Assembly: GCA_035536935.1 (NCBI GenBank)
Contig: DATLNC010000078.1
Span: forward strand, 1 to 44,849
Length of the DNA: 44,849 nt
Direction of reading: 5' to 3'
DNA from: DATMER01 sp035536935
Lineage (GTDB): Bacteria > Acidobacteriota > Thermoanaerobaculia > Multivoradales > UBA5704
Notes under the pieces: generated by a model
The model's database searches: none
Seen by the model: the letters and a program-made list of their open reading frames with translations, nothing else
What the model was told of the DNA's origin: nothing
Made by a program: the position numbers and the translations under genes
Shown: in pieces, positions 24,923-32,548 of the stretch
Layout of the letters: each line of letters starts with the position of its first letter
Position numbering within the stretch: the stretch's first letter is position 1

Positions 24923-25566
24923 CCGGCTCTCCTCCCTCCGAGAGAGAGTGTGACGAAGAGCAGGATTATCCCAAGGGCGCGGCGGCCGACGCGCTCCAGG
25001 TAGAGCTCCCGGTAACGCTCGCGGGCGCGGTGCAGCACGCGGTTGAACTGCAGGCTGGAGAGGCCGAAGTCGGCCGAGATGCGCTCCTTGTCCTCCTCGG
25101 CGATGTAGAAGCGCAGGAGGATGTCGCGGTCGCGCTCGGTGCCCAGCTCCCGGATCACCTGGCGCACGAGCCCGGCATCCTCCCGGGTCAGCAGCTCGGA
25201 GAGAGGGCCGGAGCCGGACGCTTCAACCTCGGCGACGGCGTCGCTGTCAGGCTCGGTCTTGCGCCGCTGGATCTTGCGGTAGTGCTCGATGGTGAGGCTG
25301 CGGGCGATCTGCGCGAGAAAGCCGGGGAGCTTCGCGGGCTCGCGCAGTTCCCCCCGGCGGAGCTTTTCGATCACCAGCCGGAACGTCTCCTGGAAGATGT
25401 CCTCGGCCTCGGGCCGGCCGTTGGTCTGGCGGTCCAGGAGGATCGCGATGCCGCGGCCGTAGGTCTCGACAAGGCGCTCCTCGGCCCGCCGGTCGCCCGC
25501 TTGAATCCGCGCGACGAGGTCCTCCGGCCGTTCGCTGACGTCGAGGGTTGACCCTTGGCTGGCCAG
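24919..25566 (-). CDS. ECF-like sigma-70 family factor with hydrophobic C-terminal tail
   Basis: The 215-residue product has sigma region 2 (LVARIQAGDRRAEERLVETY through EDIFQETFRLVIEKL) and region 4 (RDILLRFYIAEEDKERISADFG then NRVLHRARERYRELY). Between the upstream TGA and the internal GTG at 25374 there is no ATG, GTG or TTG, yet this stretch encodes conserved region 2. A CTG at 25566, ten bases after a TACAAT box, gives a full-length domain and is my preferred start. The C-terminus ends with an unusual hydrophobic run (RALGIILLFVTLSL). It overlaps its anti-sigma gene (GTGA). Confidence 0.85.
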   Translation of the reverse strand: MASQGSTLDVSERPEDLVARIQAGDRRAEERLVETYGRGIAILLDRQTNGRPEAEDIFQETFRLVIEKLRRGELREPAKLPGFLAQIARSLTIEHYRKIQRRKTEPDSDAVAEVEASGSGPLSELLTREDAGLVRQVIRELGTERDRDILLRFYIAEEDKERISADFGLSSLQFNRVLHRARERYRELYLERVGRRALGIILLFVTLSLGGRRAG

Positions 25567-25576
25567 AACGTCCGGG

Positions 25577-25582
25577 ATTGTA
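25577..25582 (-). promoter_or_regulatory. -10 box (TACAAT) of the sigma/anti-sigma pair
   Basis: On the minus strand TACAAT lies ten bases before the proposed CTG start at 25566 and directly after the TGA of the upstream gene. The spacing equals that of other putative leaderless genes here. It gives the pair a promoter separate from the CHAT gene. Confidence 0.5.
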
Positions 25583-25584
25583 CC

Positions 25585-26016
25585 TCAGCCTCCGGGCGGC
25601 CGGTCGCTCGCGCCCCAGACGCCCACCTGGTCCGGATCGCCCAGCACCGAGGAGCCGTAGAGCGCGACCGACCTCTGGCTGCCGGCCACGTTCGCCTCGC
25701 AGGCGGAGATGTAGATGCGCAGCGGCTTGCCCTTGTAGTAGCCGAGCCAGCCCAGGGTGCCATCGACGAACATCAGCTGCAACGGCTGCTGCTCCTGTTC
25801 CTGGGAGGAGAAGATTGGCGCCCAGGTCCCCCCGGGGGTGAGGCCGAGGAGCGCGAAGCCCATCACCACCTGGAACTCGGGCGTCAGCTCCGGCGCCGTC
25901 GCGCCGTCCTCGCCCGTGCCCAGCACCAGCTTCGAGCCTGGCTTCATGACTGACTTCTCGCCGTCCGCCCACCAGACGTACCAGGTGCCGACGAAGTCCT
26001 TGACGTTGATGCCCAT
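25585..26016 (-). CDS. Uncharacterised 143-residue protein between CHAT and sigma genes
   Basis: The product begins MGINVKDFVGTWYVWWADGE and is rich in beta-prone and aromatic residues (VKDFVGTWYV, GTLGWLGYYKGKPLRIYISA). It has no signal peptide or membrane helix. AAGGAGGA lies a few bases before the ATG, a strong ribosome-binding site that supports the start. I recognise no family; the FVGTWYV opening resembles small beta-barrel proteins. Being next to a CHAT protease, it could be a substrate or regulator of that protease, which is speculation. Confidence 0.7.
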   Translation of the reverse strand: MGINVKDFVGTWYVWWADGEKSVMKPGSKLVLGTGEDGATAPELTPEFQVVMGFALLGLTPGGTWAPIFSSQEQEQQPLQLMFVDGTLGWLGYYKGKPLRIYISACEANVAGSQRSVALYGSSVLGDPDQVGVWGASDRPPGG

Positions 26017-26076
26017 GAGATTCCTCCTTGTCTGGTCCGATCCCTGAGTGGGACGGGCCTGCCCAAAATCGCAGTC

Positions 26077-29000
26077 TCAGTTCCAGGCCCCCTGCAGGAC
26101 GAAGCCGGCCCAGAAGTACGGATCCCGCCAGCGCCGCTCGCGACGCAGAGAGAGCTGGGCCGAGCGCAGGGCGGCGGCGGGAGCCAGCCCCTCCTCCCAC
26201 AAGGCGCGATAGAAACGCGTCATCAGCTCCGACGTGGCGCGGTCCTCCACCTTCCACAGGCTCGCCACCACGCGCGGAGCGCCGGCATAGAGGAAGCCGC
26301 GGGTCAGCCCCACCAGCCCCTCGCCGCGCAGCTCCCGGCCCAGCGCCGTGCGGCAGCCGCTCAGCACGACCAGGTCCGCGTCCAGGCGGAGGCCGTAGAT
26401 GTCGCGCAGATGGAGGAAGCCTTCCTGCGCGCTCCCGTCCGGGCCGACCATCGAGAGCGCCAGCCCCGAGAGCGCCGGCCGCTCCGCGTCGAGCACCCCG
26501 TGCGTGGCGAAGTGGACCACCCGAAAGCCGCTCAGCCCCAGGACCCGCGAGCGCGAGGCCTCGAAGTCGAGGGCCAGCGCGGCCTTCCCGGGGGGAGCCA
26601 GAGCGGCGATGGCCTCCGCCTCGCTTCGGGAGGCGGGGAGCCGCTCGAACACGATGTCCCGCCTGGCCTGGCCCGAAGCCGCCGACACTTCCTTGCCCGT
26701 CACCCGCGGGTCCATGGCGTCGAAGACCGGGTCCGCCAGCACCGTGATCCATCCGGATTCCGGGGATGGTGGGGAGAGCCGCTTCCGCTGCGCCGCCAGC
26801 GCCGAAGCCGAGGGGAGATGGACGATCTCATGCCGTTCGAGCAGTGGGACGGGCACGGCATCCGAGTCTTTCGGGTCCGAGACCGGCAGCGCTCCGAAAG
26901 GCACGTAGTGAAGGGCGCCATCCGCGATCACCGCGAGCCGCTTGCCCTCCAGCTTCCCGGCCACGGGTGCGAGGAGCAGCTTCGCCAGCTCGGCCGCCTC
27001 GCCCGACTCCCGGGCGCGGTCCTCCACGTCGAGCTCGCTCAACCCCTCGTGAACCCGGCGCGCGGCCGCCTCGATCGCGGCCCGGCCGGGCAGCTCGTGC
27101 GGCTCGACGGCGTCCGGAGTCACCTTCCAGAGGAAGCTGCGGGCCTCGCCAAGCGAGTAGACGAGGAGGACCGTGTCCGCGTCGAGCAGCGCCTGGACCT
27201 CGGACGCGCGCAGCGGCTCCGGTCGGGTCAGGGCCGCGTAGGCCGGATTGCCGCGGCGGATCTCGGCCTCGGCCAGGTCGAGCTCGCGGAGGATCACCTC
27301 CTGCTCCTGCTCGAGCGCGGTCCGCGCGGGTCCGGCCTTCTCGCTGAGGGCGCGGGCGGCTTTCGCGCTCAGGCGCCGCTGGAGGAGGGTGCGGCCCTCC
27401 AGGAGGGCGGGATCGGCCCCCTTCCCCGGATCGACGCCCGCCTCGCCGAGCAGCTCCAGGAGCGTGCGGGCGCGGGCGCGCTCCGCGACCTCCAGGGCGG
27501 CGCGGTCGTGCCCCGCGGCCGGCGCGGACCGGTGAGCCTCCATGAGGAGATCGATCAGCAGCTCGTAGGTGCCGTGCTGTGTGGCGGAGAAGGAGGCCCG
27601 CAGGTCGGGGTTTCCGATGCGGGAGCGCAGCGACTCGCCCACGGCGAGCGCCGCTTCGGCATGGGCCCGGGCCTCGGCGGAGCGGCCGAGCCGGCGCTCG
27701 GTCCGGGCCAGCGCGAAGAGCGTCTGCGCCTCGCCCGCGGGCTGGCGGGCGGCCCGTGCGATCCCGAGCGCCCGCTCCAGCGTGGCGAGCGCCCCCTCCG
27801 CACCGGCCTGATCCGCGTGGGCCTCGCCCAGCGCGCGCAGGGCCTCGGCCTCGCCCGCCAGGTCGCCCACCTCGTGGAGGAGCGCGACGGCCTTGTTCAG
27901 GGAGGCCATTCCGGCCGCGGCGTCGCCCAAGGCGGCGGAGGCCCGCCCGGCGTCGAGCAGCGCGTTGCCCTCGCCGCGGCGGTCGCCGATCGCCCGGTAC
28001 AGCTCCAGCGCCTGGCGGTGAAGCTCCAGCGCCGTCCGCGGATCGCCGAGGCGGAGCTGGACCTGGCCGAGGTTGGCGAGCGTGGCCGCCTCGCCCTCGC
28101 GGTCGCCGGCCTCGCGCCCGAGCCGCAGTGCCGTCTCGTAGCTCGCGAGGGCCTGCTGCGGCTCGCCCAGGGCGTGGTAGACCGTGCCCAGGTTGTGCAG
28201 CGCGCGCGACTGCCAGCGCCTGTCCCCCAGCTCGCGGAAGACCTCCAGGGCCTTGCCGTAGCGCGCCAGCGCCTCCTGGAGCTCGCCCATCTCGCGGTAG
28301 AGCACGCCCATCTGGTTGAGGGTCCGCGCCATGCCGTTGCGGTCGCCCAGGGATTGCAGCCGGGTCAGCGCCTCCTCGTAGCTCGCGAGCGCCTCGTCCG
28401 GCTCCCCGAGCACGTCGTGGACGCGGCCCACGTTGGTGAGCGCCGCGCCTTCGAGCGATCCCGCCTGGACCTCGCGCAACAGGGGCAGCGCGCGCTCGTA
28501 GCAGGCCAGCCCGGCCCGCAGCTCTCCGGCCGAGAGGTCCATGAGGCAGAGATTGCTGAGCGACGCGCCCTCGCCGTACCGGTCGCCGATCTCCTGTTGG
28601 AGGCTCCGCGCCGTATCGAACGATACCCGCGCCTCGTCCCCCCGGCCGAGCATCCAGAGATCGAGCCCGATCTCGTTGCGCGTGGCCGCCTCCCAGAGCC
28701 GGTCGCCGAGCGACTGCCAGAGCGGCAGCACCCGCTCGCCGAGCGCCAGCGCCTGGCGGGTGTCCCCCGTGAGCCGCGCGAGCACCGCCGCCGCATAGAG
28801 CGCCCGTGCCTGGTCCGGGGCTTCGCGAAAGAGAACGGAGGCCCGAAGGTACTCGGCCAGGGCTTTTTTTCGCCCGTCCGCCGAGCCTTGCCGGTACGCC
28901 TCGCCTGCCCGGCTCATCGCCGTCTCGGCTTCGAGGCCCCCGGGGTCGTCCAGCGGCTCGACGCGGATCGAGTAGCGTCCCGGAGGCGCTCCGGCCTCGA

Positions 29001-29283
29001 GCGACCGCACCTCCACTGCGTGCGCGGGCCAGGTCACCACCAGGGTTTCCGTTCCCTGGCGGTCAAAGGGAGCGTCTACGGAGGTGAGACCGGGAACCCC
29101 GACGGCGACATCGATTCCGAGCTGCTCGACCGTAACCAGCCATGCGCTGCCGGCCGCCAGGGCGATCTCATGGACGTGCGACTCGCCCGCGGACAGCGAG
29201 CGCTCCACGGGCACCGGCGATGAGGCCAGTAGTGCCGCGGCGAGGACAGCCCCGGCCGGCAGTCGGACGGCAGGTCGGATCAT
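26077..29283 (-). CDS. CHAT-domain caspase-like protease with TPR repeats
   Basis: The 1068-residue product has a signal-peptide-like N-terminus (MIRPAVRLPAGAVLAAALLA) and a beta-rich segment to about 130. About nine to ten TPR units follow (roughly 150-560, repeats such as ALHNLGTVYHALGEPQQALA), then a helical linker and a C-terminal CHAT domain. The catalytic dyad is intact: His928 in VVHFATHG and Cys977 in VVLSGCRTA, followed by GLTRGFLYAGAPRVVASLWKV in the family style. The ATG at 29283 has GGGAG five bases upstream; the GTG at 29313 would spoil the signal peptide. CHAT proteases are separase/caspase relatives. Substrate and trigger are unknown. Confidence 0.92.
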   Translation of the reverse strand: MIRPAVRLPAGAVLAAALLASSPVPVERSLSAGESHVHEIALAAGSAWLVTVEQLGIDVAVGVPGLTSVDAPFDRQGTETLVVTWPAHAVEVRSLEAGAPPGRYSIRVEPLDDPGGLEAETAMSRAGEAYRQGSADGRKKALAEYLRASVLFREAPDQARALYAAAVLARLTGDTRQALALGERVLPLWQSLGDRLWEAATRNEIGLDLWMLGRGDEARVSFDTARSLQQEIGDRYGEGASLSNLCLMDLSAGELRAGLACYERALPLLREVQAGSLEGAALTNVGRVHDVLGEPDEALASYEEALTRLQSLGDRNGMARTLNQMGVLYREMGELQEALARYGKALEVFRELGDRRWQSRALHNLGTVYHALGEPQQALASYETALRLGREAGDREGEAATLANLGQVQLRLGDPRTALELHRQALELYRAIGDRRGEGNALLDAGRASAALGDAAAGMASLNKAVALLHEVGDLAGEAEALRALGEAHADQAGAEGALATLERALGIARAARQPAGEAQTLFALARTERRLGRSAEARAHAEAALAVGESLRSRIGNPDLRASFSATQHGTYELLIDLLMEAHRSAPAAGHDRAALEVAERARARTLLELLGEAGVDPGKGADPALLEGRTLLQRRLSAKAARALSEKAGPARTALEQEQEVILRELDLAEAEIRRGNPAYAALTRPEPLRASEVQALLDADTVLLVYSLGEARSFLWKVTPDAVEPHELPGRAAIEAAARRVHEGLSELDVEDRARESGEAAELAKLLLAPVAGKLEGKRLAVIADGALHYVPFGALPVSDPKDSDAVPVPLLERHEIVHLPSASALAAQRKRLSPPSPESGWITVLADPVFDAMDPRVTGKEVSAASGQARRDIVFERLPASRSEAEAIAALAPPGKAALALDFEASRSRVLGLSGFRVVHFATHGVLDAERPALSGLALSMVGPDGSAQEGFLHLRDIYGLRLDADLVVLSGCRTALGRELRGEGLVGLTRGFLYAGAPRVVASLWKVEDRATSELMTRFYRALWEEGLAPAAALRSAQLSLRRERRWRDPYFWAGFVLQGAWN

Positions 29284-29304
29284 GGATCTCCCGGAATGGT
29301 GCAG

Positions 29305-29310
29305 ATGATA
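29305..29310 (-). promoter_or_regulatory. -10 box (TATCAT) of the CHAT gene
   Basis: On the minus strand TATCAT lies 21 bases before the ATG at 29283, leaving room for a short leader with GGGAG. It uses the same hexamer as the putative ftsY promoter. No -35 box is evident. Confidence 0.4.
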
Positions 29311-29388
29311 CACGAGCCACGGAGACGTATCCGTTCGGGCTCTGAACCTCGATTAGAGGGTGGTAGGATGGAGGAGGCGGAGGCACGC

Positions 29389-29742
29389 ATGTCAGAGAGC
29401 ACCGATCCCAAGACCAGCACTCCTGGGGAGACCGCTATGCGGCCCACTGACGCCCGGGATCTCGTCCACGCCCGGCTCTATGGCAGCGAAGAAGAAGTGC
29501 TGCGTGATGCGCTGCGTCATCTGCTCCGAGCCCGCCCTGATGCCAGGATCCATGTGGCGGTCCATCGCTACCAAACCGAAAGTCTTTCTCTGGCCAAAGC
29601 AGCGGATCTCGCGGGGGTGAGCTGGGCGCAAATGAGGGAGATCCTGCTAGAGAAGGGAATCCAACCACGCCTCGGGTCTGAGACTCTGCAAGAAGCCGAG
29701 GAAGAAGTCCAGGTTCTGCGGGGTTTCTTTGCCAACCGATGA
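29389..29742 (+). CDS. UPF0175-like antitoxin
   Basis: The 117-residue product combines an RHH-like front (LYGSEEEVLRDALRHLLRA) with a C-terminal segment, SLSLAKAADLAGVSWAQMREILLEKGI, that matches the UPF0175 pattern of antitoxins paired with PIN-type toxins. The ATG at 29389 has GGAGG about eight bases upstream; the ATG at 29368 is an alternative. The stop overlaps the toxin ATG (ATGA), the usual toxin-antitoxin arrangement. Base composition is clearly less GC-rich than the neighbouring CHAT gene, consistent with horizontal acquisition. Confidence 0.78.
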   Translation: MSESTDPKTSTPGETAMRPTDARDLVHARLYGSEEEVLRDALRHLLRARPDARIHVAVHRYQTESLSLAKAADLAGVSWAQMREILLEKGIQPRLGSETLQEAEEEVQVLRGFFANR

Positions 29743-30250
29743 GCGTCATTTCGAACACCACAGTCCTCTCCAATTTCGCAGCCATCGACTCTCTTGACAG
29801 GCTCCATGAGCTGTTTGAAGAGGTGTTCCTTCCGACCGAGGTGTACCACGAGATCCAGCGGGGGTGGAGGAGGGTTACACGTTCTACTCCGGAGTAGACG
29901 AGATCCTTTACCCGAGGAAAGAGGATGGCTGGTTACGTCTCACCAGCCTCAGAGACGAAAGTGAAGTTCTGGCCTTCTCTGGCATGCCTGCGCAACTGCA
30001 CGCCGGCGAAGCGTCCTGCCTGGCCATTGCGCGGCAGCGGAACTGGCTACTCTTGACCGATGACAAAGATGCCCGACGCCATGCAGGGAATCTGAAGGTT
30101 GCCGTGTCGGGCACTCTTGGTTGTCTGATCCTCGGGATCGAACGCAATCTCTGGACTCTCGAAGAGTCGAACGGCTTGCTCAAGAGAATCATCACCTCCG
30201 GCTTTTATTCTCCCGTGACAGATCTCGCAGACTTGGTAAAAAAGTCCTAA
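29739..30250 (+). pseudogene. PIN-domain toxin gene with a frameshift
   Basis: The first frame reads MSVISNTTVLSNFAAIDSLD through VYHEIQRG, then runs to a stop near 29898. The second frame, from about 29864, continues as EEGYTFYSGVDEI through LLLTDDKDARRHAGNLKVAVSGTLG to the stop at 30250. Together they make a protein of about 170 residues resembling the PIN-type toxins paired with UPF0175 antitoxins. The break lies in a run of five G (29860-29864); six G would restore one frame. It may be a true inactivating deletion or a homopolymer sequencing error. The stop overlaps the convergent PAP2 stop (CTAA). Confidence 0.8.
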
Positions 30251-30864
30251 ATTGGCCAGAGCAACAGCGCCGCACCGATCCCGGCTCCTAGCAGCGCTCC
30301 ACCGACAACTTCGGCAAACGTATGGCGGCGAAGCTCCAGGCGCGACCACGCAACAGCCAAGGCGATGACCGCGCCGGCAATCCCCATCGGCCGGCTCATG
30401 GAGAGCAGGGACACGGCGGTGAACGCCGCGAATCCGGTGTGCAGCGAGATCTTGAGCCGCAGGTTGATCAACGACGAGAGGGCGATGAGGAGAAACACGG
30501 CTACCGTCCCTTGGAGGACCGACCGGGCCGTCCCCGAGAGGTAGAGGAGGAGGACGGTCGCCGCCGAGATCGCCAGGGCGGCCGGGTACATTCCGGTCCG
30601 CTGCTCCCGCACGGAAACGTCGTGGTCCGTCCAGGCGCCGGACCGCACCCGCCGCACGATGATCCAGAGCATGGGCAGGATGGACCCGACCACGACAAGG
30701 GCGACCACGACCGCCGCCTCGCGGGGCGGCAGCGAGCGCGCCGTGACCACCGCCACGAGGGCCGGGATCAGGACGAAGGGGTGCGCGGCCACGGACACCC
30801 ACCCGGCGAGCCGCCGGCGGAAGGAAGGGCGCGGGGCCTCAGCCTCATCGGCCTCATCGAGCAC
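30247..30864 (-). CDS. PAP2-like membrane phosphatase
   Basis: The product of about 205 residues has five or six membrane helices. Its last third contains a PAP2-type arrangement: LKISLHTGFAAFTA (the SGH-like motif with His) and AWSRLELRRHTFAEVVGGALLG (the SRxxxxxHxxxDV-like motif with Arg and His). These suggest phosphatase activity on a lipid phosphate or diphosphate. The GTG at 30864 is preferred because TATCAT lies seven bases upstream. The TTG at 30903 would start next to repeat array 2 without a ribosome-binding site. Confidence 0.75.
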   Translation of the reverse strand: MLDEADEAEAPRPSFRRRLAGWVSVAAHPFVLIPALVAVVTARSLPPREAAVVVALVVVGSILPMLWIIVRRVRSGAWTDHDVSVREQRTGMYPAALAISAATVLLLYLSGTARSVLQGTVAVFLLIALSSLINLRLKISLHTGFAAFTAVSLLSMSRPMGIAGAVIALAVAWSRLELRRHTFAEVVGGALLGAGIGAALLLWPI

Positions 30865-30871
30865 GGCTGCG

Positions 30872-30877
30872 ATGATA
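30872..30877 (-). promoter_or_regulatory. -10 box (TATCAT), probably leaderless
   Basis: On the minus strand TATCAT ends seven bases before the GTG at 30864. Repeat array 2 begins about 30 bp further upstream, so the array sits directly behind this promoter. Confidence 0.4.
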
Positions 30878-30905
30878 GCGGCTGAACCCGAGAGCGGGGA
30901 CAAAA

Positions 30906-31105
30906 AACCCGTGGGTTGGAGGACTCAACCCGGCGGTTGACACGACGAACCCGCGGGTTGGGACACAAAACCGGCGGGTGGAGAGGCCCAACCGGCAGGT
31001 TGGCATGCGGAACCCGCGGGTTGGGACACAAACCCGCGGGTTCCGTCATGGAAATCCCGGGTTGCGGCGCGAAACCCGGCGGTTGGATCGTTTCACCCGC
31101 GGGTT
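30906..31105. repeat. 21-bp-lattice repeat array 2 (AACCCGCGGGTT type)
   Basis: Ten copies of the self-complementary 12-mer AACCCGCGGGTT or one- to two-base variants start at 30906, 30927, 30948, 30969, 30990, 31011, 31031, about 31052, 31073 and 31094. They are spaced 20-22 bp apart, with variable spacers of 8-10 bases. Adjacent units can pair with each other as RNA or single-stranded DNA, giving a 12-pair stem with a loop of about nine bases. Frames stay open because 21 is a multiple of three, but the 20- and 22-bp steps break them, so I do not call a gene. Confidence 0.92.
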
Positions 31106-31145
31106 GGAGGCTCCAGCGGCGGCGCGGCCGATCCAACCGGCTTCC

Positions 31146-31748
31146 TTACGCGAAGTCGCGCGCGTCCAGCGTCTCCCCGTTCCGGCTCCCCTCGACGCTC
31201 TCCACATACGCCTTGGCCACCTTCTCGGCCGGCAAGCCCTTGGAGCCGTCCCGTCCCATCGCTTCCAGGGTCTCGCTGACCCACGGCGGGCTCACGACGT
31301 TGATGCGCGCGCCCCGCGGCATCTCCAGCGCGGCCGATTTGGCAAAAGCTTCAAGCCCCGCGTTGACGAGCGTGATCGCCGAGCCGCCCGGCACGGGATA
31401 GCGGGCCAGCAATCCGCTCGACAGCGTGAACGATCCACCCTCGCGGACGTGCTTCAGGCCCGCCCTGACGAGATTCACCTGTCCCATGAGCTTGTCCGAG
31501 AGACAGAGGTCCCAGTCCGCGTCCGAAAGCTCCGCGAGCGGCCCGAACTTCACCTGTCCCACCGTGGACACGAGGGCGTCGAAAGCCCCGAGCGTCTCCA
31601 GCAGGCGCTCGATCGACGCCTTGTCCCTGATGTCCACCTGGTGCTCGCCCCGGGTGTGTCCGACCCCCACTACCTCATGCCGTCCCTCGAAAGCACGGAG
31701 GACGGCCTGCCCGATGGTTCCTGTTGCCCCGATCACGATAATTCTCAT
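31146..31748 (-). CDS. Short-chain dehydrogenase/reductase, atypical active site
   Basis: The 200-residue product has an N-terminal GATGTIGQAV nucleotide-binding motif, VSTVGQV in place of the NNAG motif, and FTLSSGLLARYP carrying the serine. Where YxxxK is expected it reads GGSAITLVNAGLEAFAKSAA, lacking the canonical Tyr-x3-Lys. A known SDR subgroup has this pattern. GGGAGGG lies a few bases before the ATG at 31748, and a TACAAT box lies about 50 bp upstream (31802-31797). The gene ends 41 bp from the last unit of array 2. Confidence 0.85.
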   Translation of the reverse strand: MRIIVIGATGTIGQAVLRAFEGRHEVVGVGHTRGEHQVDIRDKASIERLLETLGAFDALVSTVGQVKFGPLAELSDADWDLCLSDKLMGQVNLVRAGLKHVREGGSFTLSSGLLARYPVPGGSAITLVNAGLEAFAKSAALEMPRGARINVVSPPWVSETLEAMGRDGSKGLPAEKVAKAYVESVEGSRNGETLDARDFA

Positions 31749-31796
31749 GCTGCCCTCCCTTTCTCAGCATCCCCATGCGACTGAAGCGCATGCCTG

Positions 31797-31802
31797 ATTG
31801 TA
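31797..31802 (-). promoter_or_regulatory. -10 box (TACAAT) of the SDR gene
   Basis: On the minus strand TACAAT lies about 48 bases before the SDR ATG, which has its own Shine-Dalgarno sequence. The rest of the 31749-31919 gap shows only the ribosome-binding site of the gene at 31920. Confidence 0.4.
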
Positions 31803-31919
31803 CCCGTTCGTAAATTGCCTCCGACTGCAATTCTTCCGCTCCACGTCCCACCCAAATACAGGGGGCACATGCCGGCCGCGCGAGGCGGCTCCGCGCTCGC
31901 TCCTCGCTTGGAGGGGACC

Positions 31920-32522
31920 ATGGCCATCCGCTACTGCGGCATGGAGACGAAGAGCTTCTGGCGTATCACAGCGGTGCGGGCCACCATCATGGCACGGGCA
32001 GCGAACCTGAGTGCACATGCGGAAGCCGCGAGCGTGGCATGGGTTGGCTTGAAGAGCAGGCGGCATGAGCAGGTGGGGACCTGGTTGCAGATGGGGTATG
32101 CCAACTACAAGAAGGCAGCCATCGCCGCGCTCGAAGGATATGTGGAAGGACGCTTCGATGGAACCCAATACATCGGAGCCGTCAAGCCAGATACGGAATA
32201 CAAATTCACGATCAAGCGTGATGAGGATTCAGGAAACTGGTGGTTTCTTCTCGACGACTTGCCGCAAGGCTTCAGTGCGCACCCCCTGGGATGGCACTCG
32301 AATGAGTTCACCTATGTCCAGTTGTACGGCGAGGAGCAGCACCAATCAGAGCTCGTAGGCAGCTCTGTCAAACCCTGTACGTTCAAGAACTGCCAAGTTC
32401 AGGTAGCCTTTGGAGACTGGCGCGACATCAATCTGCACGCTGATTACGAATCGACGATCGATGACCCGTGGAATCATTTGGAAATCCTGGCGGCCAATCG
32501 CTTCCAGATCTACGGCGATTGA
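31920..32522 (+). CDS. Orphan protein, possibly a beta-sandwich (lectin- or eqolisin-like)
   Basis: The 200-residue product contains ASVAWVGLKSRRHEQVGTWL, then LQMGYANYKK, PDTEYKFTIKRDEDSGNW, LQGF-type loops and an aromatic-rich C-terminus. The AWVG...WLQ.G pattern recalls concanavalin-like beta-sandwich proteins such as eqolisins or neprosin-type domains, but the match is weak. No signal peptide is visible. GGAGGGGACC directly precedes the ATG at 31920, so I prefer it over the longer frame from 31815. GC content is visibly lower than the surroundings, suggesting transfer. Function is unknown. Confidence 0.65.
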   Translation: MAIRYCGMETKSFWRITAVRATIMARAANLSAHAEAASVAWVGLKSRRHEQVGTWLQMGYANYKKAAIAALEGYVEGRFDGTQYIGAVKPDTEYKFTIKRDEDSGNWWFLLDDLPQGFSAHPLGWHSNEFTYVQLYGEEQHQSELVGSSVKPCTFKNCQVQVAFGDWRDINLHADYESTIDDPWNHLEILAANRFQIYGD

Positions 32523-32548
32523 ATGGCGCAGCGCAGAGGGGCCGGTTC

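Noticed and set aside
26410..29223. 937-residue open frame antisense to the CHAT/TPR gene
   Set aside because: Codon-position GC bias and the repeated TPR sequence keep the opposite strand open; residues are Arg/Gly/Pro-rich without motifs.
29855..29870. Programmed -1 frameshift in the PIN toxin gene
   Set aside because: The G-run is not a standard slippery heptamer in the zero frame and no downstream structure is evident; a one-base deletion or sequencing error is simpler.
30768..31136. Heptapeptide-repeat protein encoded through array 2
   Set aside because: The 21-bp period keeps frames open by arithmetic, but 20- and 22-bp steps shift the frame, no RBS is seen, and the conserved feature is the DNA palindrome.
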